A stretch of 30,594 nt of DNA from Ignavibacteria bacterium UBA961. GTDB lineage: Bacteria; Bacteroidota; Ignavibacteria; Kapaibacteriales; UBA961. Shown in pieces: positions 25,054 through 30,594 of the stretch; the first letter of the stretch is position 1; every line of letters begins with the position of its first letter. A program made the position numbers and the translations under genes. The notes under the pieces were generated by a model. It searched no databases. It was not told where the DNA came from and worked only from the letters and a program-made list of their open reading frames with translations. The stretch lies in assembly GCA_002293005.1 (NCBI GenBank), contig DBCJ01000019.1, positions 1 to 30,594 on the forward strand, in the 5' to 3' direction.

Positions 25054-25061
25054 CAAAAATA
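25054..25061 (-). promoter_or_regulatory. -7 element (TATTTTTG) of uvrA
   Basis: On the minus strand, G-TATTTTTG fits TAnnTTTG with a start expected near 25047, about 92 nt before the uvrA ATG. Each predicted start site lies within the opposite promoter's -7 element. Confidence 0.45.
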
Positions 25062-25096
25062 CGCTGTTTTCCGCAACACATCCCTAATCAAGTTTA

Positions 25097-27478
25097 ATGA
25101 CTGATTCATTGCCCAAACAAGACAATAAAAACCGATTGATGGAAGATTCATTGCAAGAATTGGAATTTCATCAAGTTCTGCAATTGATTGCGCAATGTGC
25201 CTTATCGGAATTGGGTAAAGAGATCATTCTCAATGCTCGTCCCATTGATGATATCGCTTGGCTCACGCTCGAGCATGATCGCGTCGGTGAATTGCGTGAT
25301 TTACTCGTAAAAGGCGAAGTTCTGCCATCCGAGGGGATTTCCGATATCCGAAATGCCGTTCAGAAGTCGATGATTATCGGTAGTTTTTTGAATGCATCCG
25401 AATTATTGGATGTCTATGAAGCCATGCGTGCTTGCAGATTGCTTTCATCGTATTTCAAGAATAAAGCGGAAACCTCTCCCATTTTGGCTCAATTTGCCGA
25501 TGGGTTTTATGAAAATAGATTCCTTGAAAAACATATCACCGATGCCATTGATGATACAGGTGCAATTCGCGATACAGCGAGCAAGGAATTATCGCATATC
25601 AGAAGAGAAATCGTAGAAACTTCCTCTCGACTTCGTTCAAGACTGAATAAACTGCTTTCCAAAGTGTCTGCTGAAGATTTGGTGACTGAAGAATTCATCA
25701 CGCAAAGAGAAGGTCGATTTGTACTGCCGATGCGCGCTTCTGAAAAGCGCACTCTACCCGGAATCATTCATGGAGTGTCAAATACCGGTGCCACTGTATT
25801 TGTCGAACCATCCGAAATCGTTGAAATGAATAATCAACTTTCTCTGCTTCTTGGTGAAGAGCGTAGAGAAATGATCCGCATACTCACGATGCTGACAGCA
25901 GAGATTGCCTCGGAAGCCGCTTTGATACTTGGTTCAACGGATGTCCTCGCACATTTTGACGCGCTCTTTGCAAAGGCGCGATATGCGCTCGACATGAATG
26001 GCATGAAACCCGTGATTTCCAGAGATTCGGCAATTGAATTGCGACATGTCTATCATCCATTGCTATTTGCAAGACAAGGCAAGAAACCAATTCCACTATC
26101 AATTGAATTTGATTTGGGCATTTTGGGACATCTTATTTCGGGTCCGAATGCTGGTGGTAAAACAGTTGCGCTGAAAAGTATCGGACTCAATATCGCAATG
26201 GCATTGTCTGGAATTTTTCCTCTCGGGGAATGTCGCACAAGTCCGAAATCTCTCTTCTGCGCAATCGGTGATCATCAATCCATTGAACATAATCTGAGTA
26301 CATTTTCTTCGCAGGTTATGCGACTCAAAGACATCGTCGATCATGCCGATGATTCTTCGCTCATTTTGATCGATGAGATTTGCTCTGGTACCGATCCACA
26401 AGAGGGAAGCGCGCTGGCCTCGGCGATATTGGATCATTGCATTGAGAAAAAGGCAATGTTCATCGTGACGACGCATCAGTCTTCACTCAAAAGTTATGCG
26501 CTCAATCGCAAAGAATTACTGAATGCATCCATGGAATTTGATCCCGTGCATCTTGTTCCGACCTATACATTTCTCTCAGGAATTCCCGGTAATAGTTATG
26601 CATTCGCGCTTGCAAATTCCATCGGGATGTCGAAAGGTGTGATGGTACAAGCCCGTGAATATCTTGGTGATAAACACTCCGAACTTGAAGAGAGTATTGC
26701 ATCACTTCAAGCATTTCGAATGCAAGCTGAGGAATCTTTGAAATCCGCAAGAATGGAACTCTCGAAAGCGCAAACACTTCGCGAGGAATATGAAATCAAG
26801 GCATCGGAGATCAAAAAGAAAAAGGCGGAGTATTTGCAGTCCGCCAGAGAAGAAGCCAAAGAACTTCTTGCCTCGGCGAATGGACTCATTGAGCAGACAA
26901 TAAAGGAAATTCGCGAGCAACAAAAAGATGTGGGTGATATTCGAAAGCAATATGAATCCGTCAAAAAAGAACTCAATCAAAAGCTACATGAAAAGCCAAA
27001 GAATGATGAAAAATCATCAGGTGCATTTGCAATCGGCGATTCTGTGATCATAGGCGAGAATATTCGAGATGTGGGCACTATCATCATGATGGATCCCGAG
27101 AGCGAATCAGCCATCGTGGAATTCAATGGCATCAAATTCAAAACGCAATTGTCGCAGTTGAAAATTGCCAATCGAGCCGATAAACGCAAAGCGGAGTATT
27201 CGCAAAAATCGATGTCAAGTGTCCTGAAACTCGATGCAAAAACCAGCATCGATCTTCGTGGATTTCGTGCGGATGAAGCATGTAAAGATGTAGAGCGTTT
27301 GCTGTCCGATGCAATACTCGCGAATATCTCCATGGTGACAATCATTCATGGTAAAGGCACGGGAGCATTGCGCAAAGCCATTCATGAGCAATTATCATCA
27401 CATCCCGCCGTGAGTTCTTTCAGAAATGGTACCATCCCCGAAGGTGGAGATGGCGTAACCGTGGTGGACCTCGCATGA
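25097..27478 (+). CDS. mutS2: Endonuclease/ribosome-rescue ATPase MutS2
   Basis: The 793-residue protein has the MutS2 layout without the mismatch-recognition domain of MutS. Core helical and clamp regions run from 1 to about 320. The ATPase carries Walker A GPNAGGKT (349-356) and Walker B LIDEICSGTDP with Asp426 and Glu427. A long coiled coil spans about 520-650, a small beta domain about 660-710, and a C-terminal Smr domain starts with DLRG (719-722) and holds HGKGTG (751-756). Known roles are suppression of recombination and, in Bacillus, sensing collided ribosomes, with Smr giving nuclease activity. Its TGA overlaps the tsaD ATG, so the two are coupled. Residue 16 is an alternative Met start. 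Confidence 0.95.
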   Translation: MTDSLPKQDNKNRLMEDSLQELEFHQVLQLIAQCALSELGKEIILNARPIDDIAWLTLEHDRVGELRDLLVKGEVLPSEGISDIRNAVQKSMIIGSFLNASELLDVYEAMRACRLLSSYFKNKAETSPILAQFADGFYENRFLEKHITDAIDDTGAIRDTASKELSHIRREIVETSSRLRSRLNKLLSKVSAEDLVTEEFITQREGRFVLPMRASEKRTLPGIIHGVSNTGATVFVEPSEIVEMNNQLSLLLGEERREMIRILTMLTAEIASEAALILGSTDVLAHFDALFAKARYALDMNGMKPVISRDSAIELRHVYHPLLFARQGKKPIPLSIEFDLGILGHLISGPNAGGKTVALKSIGLNIAMALSGIFPLGECRTSPKSLFCAIGDHQSIEHNLSTFSSQVMRLKDIVDHADDSSLILIDEICSGTDPQEGSALASAILDHCIEKKAMFIVTTHQSSLKSYALNRKELLNASMEFDPVHLVPTYTFLSGIPGNSYAFALANSIGMSKGVMVQAREYLGDKHSELEESIASLQAFRMQAEESLKSARMELSKAQTLREEYEIKASEIKKKKAEYLQSAREEAKELLASANGLIEQTIKEIREQQKDVGDIRKQYESVKKELNQKLHEKPKNDEKSSGAFAIGDSVIIGENIRDVGTIIMMDPESESAIVEFNGIKFKTQLSQLKIANRADKRKAEYSQKSMSSVLKLDAKTSIDLRGFRADEACKDVERLLSDAILANISMVTIIHGKGTGALRKAIHEQLSSHPAVSSFRNGTIPEGGDGVTVVDLA

Positions 27479-28506
27479 GCAGTCATATCATACTCGCCAT
27501 CGAAAGTTCTTGCGATGAAACTTCAGCTTCTGTGATTCATGATGAAGTGGTTTTGAGTAATGTGATATCATCGCAAACCATTCATGAGCAATATGGCGGA
27601 GTGATTCCCGAACTTGCTTCCAGAGCGCATCTGCAAGCGATTTCCGCGATTGTTGATAAAGCGATGCAGGAATCAGGAAAAGAATATCAAGATCTTACTT
27701 CCATTGCCGTGACAACTCAGCCCGGACTTGCCGGCGCATTGCTTGTGGGTTCATCTTTTGCAAAAGGACTCGGCCTGAAACTCGGCATTCCCGTGATTCC
27801 GGTTCATCATATCGAAGGACATATCTATAGTGGAATGCTCGAACATCCCGAATGCGGATTTCCATTCATCGCGCTCATCGTGAGTGGAGGTCATACCAGT
27901 ATTTTCCTCGTTAGAGAATTCGGCGAAGAAATTGCGATTGGCAATACCAAAGATGATGCCGCCGGAGAGGCATTTGATAAAATAGGGAAGATGCTTGGTC
28001 TGGGCTATCCTGCAGGACCCCGCATTGATGCACTTGCGAAAGAAGGAAATCCAAAAGCATTTACTTTTCCGCGTGCATTGATGCATGAAGACAATTATGA
28101 TTTCAGCTTTTCAGGACTCAAAACATCCGTCAGATATTTTCTGCAGAAAGAATTCCCGAATGGCATTCAGGATGAATCCACGCTCAAAGATATATGTGCT
28201 TCAGTGCAAGAAGCAATTGTTGAAGTTTTGATTCATAAACTCTTTAGAGCATCCAAAGAACATCGCATCAAAAATATCATTGTGGCGGGTGGTGTATCTG
28301 CCAATTCAAGACTACGCTCTGCTTTGCAGGAAGCTTCTGAGAAAAGACCAATCAATGTCTTTCTTCCCAAACTCTCATACTGCATGGACAATGCCGCGAT
28401 GATCGGTTTTCTTGCGGCACTGAAACTCAGATATCTCGGCGAATATGCTTTTCACTCACTTCAATTCACCGTCAATCCACGCTCAATGCGTACGGAAAGG
28501 ATATAA
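27475..28506 (+). CDS. tsaD: tRNA threonylcarbamoyltransferase TsaD
   Basis: The 343-residue protein has the Kae1/TsaD ASKHA fold: IESSCDETSASV at the N-terminus, PGLAGALLVG (about 93-102), metal ligands His112 and His116 in HHIEGH, SGGHTSIF, GEAFDKIGKMLGLGYPAGP, and the late Asp305 in CMDNAAMIG. With TsaB and TsaE it transfers the threonylcarbamoyl group from TsaC-made adenylate to A37 of ANN-decoding tRNAs. The sequence is full length. It starts inside the mutS2 stop (ATGA) and is followed after 2 nt by the dehydrogenase gene, so all three should share a transcript. Confidence 0.96.
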   Translation: MSSHIILAIESSCDETSASVIHDEVVLSNVISSQTIHEQYGGVIPELASRAHLQAISAIVDKAMQESGKEYQDLTSIAVTTQPGLAGALLVGSSFAKGLGLKLGIPVIPVHHIEGHIYSGMLEHPECGFPFIALIVSGGHTSIFLVREFGEEIAIGNTKDDAAGEAFDKIGKMLGLGYPAGPRIDALAKEGNPKAFTFPRALMHEDNYDFSFSGLKTSVRYFLQKEFPNGIQDESTLKDICASVQEAIVEVLIHKLFRASKEHRIKNIIVAGGVSANSRLRSALQEASEKRPINVFLPKLSYCMDNAAMIGFLAALKLRYLGEYAFHSLQFTVNPRSMRTERI

Positions 28507-28508
28507 TC

Positions 28509-29216
28509 ATGGAACTTCAAAACAGTAGAATACTCATCACGGGTGGCTCGCTCGGCATCGGAAAAGAAACCGCAAAATGTTTGGTCGATGCAGGTGCGAT
28601 TGTCGGCATCACAGGCAGAAATGCAGAGAGATTGAAAAACGCAGCAGACTATTCCGGCGCATTTCCGATTGTGGCTGATGTAACAAAACCGGAAGACATC
28701 GAAAGAACATATCAAGAGTTTTTGGCACATGCCGGCGGACTCGATGTACTCATCAATAATGCCGGTTTGGGTGCATTCCCAACGCTACTAGATGCAACCT
28801 TGGAACAATATGAGCATATCTTCAGAACCAATGTATTTGGTCCTGCGCTCATGGCCCAAAAAGCCGCTGCGATATTCATCGAACAACAAAAAGGCGCCAT
28901 CATCAATATCGGTTCAACCGCATCATTACGCGGATTTGAAAAAGGTGGTATTTATGCTGCGAGTAAATTCGCGCTTAGAGCCATGACAGAAAGTTGGCAA
29001 CATGAACTTCGCAAGCATTCCATTCGCGTGATGCAAGTGAATCCAAGTGAAGTTGCAACTGCATTCAATTCCGATGAAAGAATCGAGCGTACCGCGGCTG
29101 ACAATAAACTTCGCTCACAGGAAATCGCCTATATGATCAAGTCCATCTTGGAACTCGATGACAGAGCCATGATCCCTGAATTTTCCGTTTGGGCTACCAA
29201 TCCTTGGAAACAGTAG
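28509..29216 (+). CDS. Short-chain dehydrogenase/reductase
   Basis: The 235-residue protein is a classical SDR: cofactor loop TGGSLGIG (about 11-18), GRNAERL after the second strand (consistent with NADP preference by the arginine, though not proof), ADVTKPED, NNAGLG, catalytic Ser in GSTAS, and the YAASK pair (Tyr and Lys about 155 and 159). An NPSEVAT segment follows where PG-x-V-x-T is usual. It oxidises or reduces an unknown alcohol/carbonyl; 3-ketoacyl or sepiapterin-type reductases are near relatives by pattern. Two nucleotides separate it from tsaD, so it rides in the mutS2-tsaD operon, probably without a functional link. Confidence 0.9.
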   Translation: MELQNSRILITGGSLGIGKETAKCLVDAGAIVGITGRNAERLKNAADYSGAFPIVADVTKPEDIERTYQEFLAHAGGLDVLINNAGLGAFPTLLDATLEQYEHIFRTNVFGPALMAQKAAAIFIEQQKGAIINIGSTASLRGFEKGGIYAASKFALRAMTESWQHELRKHSIRVMQVNPSEVATAFNSDERIERTAADNKLRSQEIAYMIKSILELDDRAMIPEFSVWATNPWKQ

Positions 29217-29238
29217 TGATAATGATTCGGCAAAAAAG

Positions 29239-29246
29239 TATTTTTG
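29239..29246 (+). promoter_or_regulatory. -7 element (TATTTTTG) before the ccm operon
   Basis: G-TATTTTTG fits TAnnTTTG, with a start expected near 29253, 16 nt before the ccmC ATG. It would let the ccm genes be transcribed separately from the mutS2-tsaD-SDR unit. Confidence 0.4.
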
Positions 29247-29268
29247 AAGCTCACATTTAACTGATTGC

Positions 29269-30333
29269 ATGAAAGCTCTCATTCTCTCTCTCGGATTCAT
29301 CATCGGCATCGGCTGGGGTTTATATCCCGGTTTGCTCAAGCCCAGACCACTTTGGATGCGCATCGGACTCATCTCCGTGATGACAATCATGGTGTTTTTG
29401 GCATTATTTCCACGCATCGCCGGCACACCCGAAGATGTCGCATTGATCTATCGCATGGGAATGCAAAAACCCATTCCGGTTTTATGCAAGATCGATGTGT
29501 CAAAAGCAGAAAAGCAAGAATCCGGTGAATGGATGATTCCAATTCAAGGCAAAGAGAAAACCTTTTTCCTGAGATTGACTGCTGATAAACTCAATCCCGC
29601 TGATTTTGGGAGTGGAAAAATAGTCATTGCTGATTTGAATCGCGGTAATTCCGATGCCGAATTCAGACTTTCAAGTATTATCGAAATCGATCCGCTTATC
29701 ACGCTACCATATATTGTTGGACTGGAAGAAAGAGCGCGCATACTCTATTTTCATGTGCCGATGTCATGGATTGCATTCCTTGCCTATATCGTCTCGATGA
29801 TCATGTCGATTCGCTATCTCAGAAATCCATCTCCACGACTTGATATCATCGCATCTTCATCAGCCGCATTGGGTACGCTATTCTGCATCCTTGCTACGGT
29901 GTCCGGCGCGATTTGGGCAAAATTTAATTGGGGATCTTTTTGGAATTGGGATCCTCGCGAGACATCCATCTTTGTTCTGCTCTTGATTTATGGAGCATAT
30001 TTCGTGCTTCGTTCCGCGATCGAACAAGAAGAAACCAGAGCGAGATTATCTTCGGTATATTCCATCATCGGTGCAATCGCTGCAGTCTTTTTCATTTATA
30101 TCGCGCCTCGCATTTATGGTGGTTTGCATCCCGGTTCTGCCGATGATTCAAATGCAGGACCCGTCATCAGTCAGCAGGCAGGAACACTCGATCTTTTGAA
30201 ACAAATCATTTTAAGCATGGCATTTTGTGCATTCACCATGCTGTATTTCTGGCTACTCAGTCTTGCTTCGCGTATTCGCCTTGCAGGAAGAGAATTACAA
30301 TCTCGCATGCTTCATAAGGAATCACTATCATGA
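29269..30333 (+). CDS. ccmC: Haem exporter CcmC with a large N-terminal extension
   Basis: The C-terminal 200 residues of this 354-residue protein are a standard CcmC/CcsA-type haem handling membrane protein: EERARILYFHVPMSWIAF with His162, the tryptophan-rich WWD motif WGSFWNWDPRETS (221-233), and the second haem histidine His287 in GGLHPGS. These form the six-helix core that presents haem to CcmE. The first roughly 155 residues are extra: two membrane segments (about 3-22 and 32-50) and a polar, probably periplasmic region (about 55-145). Canonical CcmC is nearer 230-250 residues. The ATG of ccmD overlaps its stop. It should work in cytochrome c maturation (system I). Confidence 0.9.
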   Translation: MKALILSLGFIIGIGWGLYPGLLKPRPLWMRIGLISVMTIMVFLALFPRIAGTPEDVALIYRMGMQKPIPVLCKIDVSKAEKQESGEWMIPIQGKEKTFFLRLTADKLNPADFGSGKIVIADLNRGNSDAEFRLSSIIEIDPLITLPYIVGLEERARILYFHVPMSWIAFLAYIVSMIMSIRYLRNPSPRLDIIASSSAALGTLFCILATVSGAIWAKFNWGSFWNWDPRETSIFVLLLIYGAYFVLRSAIEQEETRARLSSVYSIIGAIAAVFFIYIAPRIYGGLHPGSADDSNAGPVISQQAGTLDLLKQIILSMAFCAFTMLYFWLLSLASRIRLAGRELQSRMLHKESLS

Positions 30334-30461
30334 TGTCATTCTTCGAACAACATGCCATCTATGTCGTCCTCGTCATCGCCCTCGTGATATGGCTTGGACT
30401 CGCATTCTATGTCAATAAATTGGATGGTTCGGTCAAACAACTTGAGCAACATATCAAGTAA
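30330..30461 (+). CDS. ccmD: CcmD-like single-helix haem exporter accessory protein
   Basis: A 43-residue frame starts ATGATG at 30330, overlapping the ccmC stop in ATGA, and ends TAA. The product is a short polar start (MMSFFEQHA), one hydrophobic helix (IYVVLVIALVIWLGLAFYV) and a charged tail (NKLDGSVKQLEQHIK), the size and layout of CcmD. Position between ccmC and ccmE supports this. CcmD helps release haem-loaded CcmE from CcmABC. Confidence 0.82.
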   Translation: MMSFFEQHAIYVVLVIALVIWLGLAFYVNKLDGSVKQLEQHIK

Positions 30462-30472
30462 TAGGAATTGAA

Positions 30473-30594
30473 ATGAAAACTCGATATATCATCGGCATCA
30501 TTATAAGCTTGGCATTCTTAGCCATAGGCATATCCGTATTGGATTCGAGCAAAATTGAATATGGAACGATTGAAGCCGCTCGTGCAACGGGTAA
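30473..30594 (+). CDS. ccmE: Cytochrome c maturation haem chaperone CcmE (cut by window edge)
   Basis: Only 40 codons are present. An AGGA at 30463-30466 precedes the ATG by 6 nt. The product has a short basic start, one membrane anchor (YIIGIIISLAFLAIGISVL) and the beginning of the OB-fold domain (KIEYGTIEAARATG), as in CcmE, which carries haem covalently on a histidine that lies beyond the window. Order after ccmC and ccmD supports the call. Confidence 0.8.
   Translation, partial: MKTRYIIGIIISLAFLAIGISVLDSSKIEYGTIEAARATG

Noticed and set aside
24956..25081. An N-terminal extension of uvrA (42 residues)
   Set aside because: The residues have no UvrA similarity and the region contains the overlapping uvrA/mutS2 promoter elements; the ATG at 24955 gives the normal N-terminus.
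1..30594. CRISPR arrays, tRNA or rRNA genes, insertion sequences
   Set aside because: No spaced direct repeats, cloverleaf-like sequence, rRNA signature or transposase was seen by eye. Short tRNA-like folds could be missed without a covariance search.

Overview
The window looks like a chromosomal segment from a member of the Bacteroidota sensu lato (FCB group). It could be an Ignavibacteria/Kapabacteria-type lineage, but I cannot fix the genus. The evidence is a low GC content, mostly absent Shine-Dalgarno sequences, a type IX secretion (T9SS) C-terminal sorting domain, and repeated TAnnTTTG -7 promoter elements, one with a TTTG element exactly 19 nt upstream. I see no rRNA, tRNA, CRISPR array, insertion sequence or phage gene. 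Coding density is high, and the longest stretch without a gene is 285 nt (8138-8422).

Left part (1-8137): an amino-acid permease cut by the window edge (-), an RqcH/NFACT ribosome-rescue factor (+), a YjbR-GNAT fusion (-), a PhoD-type phosphatase (+), a secreted transglutaminase-like protein (+), and a cytochrome b (-) downstream of a LOG-family nucleotide hydrolase (-). The cytochrome b appears to have lost both ligands of one haem. A symmetric TGACA/TGTCA array overlaps the LOG promoter.

Middle (8138-17116): a short secreted protein that is largely a T9SS sorting domain, a CPA2 cation/proton antiporter, a three-gene minus-strand set (secreted protein, secreted Xaa-Pro aminopeptidase, small helical protein), an MCE/MlaD lipid-transport protein paired with a TPR adenylate cyclase, the tRNA methyltransferase TrmO, and an FmdB zinc-ribbon protein closed by a strong terminator.

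Right part (17117-30594): an oligopeptide-binding lipoprotein translationally coupled to an alpha/beta hydrolase, then information-processing genes. These are gyrB, a uvrA/mutS2 pair with overlapping divergent promoters, tsaD and a short-chain dehydrogenase. Last comes the start of a cytochrome c maturation operon (ccmC, a tiny ccmD, ccmE cut by the edge).

Most of this is ordinary housekeeping content, and I did not find a clear new multi-gene system. The more interesting signals are regulatory and structural: a repeated GTAnnTTTG promoter motif, several palindromic sites on promoters (LOG, MCE, gyrB, phoD), four convergent gene pairs whose 3' ends overlap, the one-haem-like cytochrome b, and a CcmC with a large extra N-terminal region.
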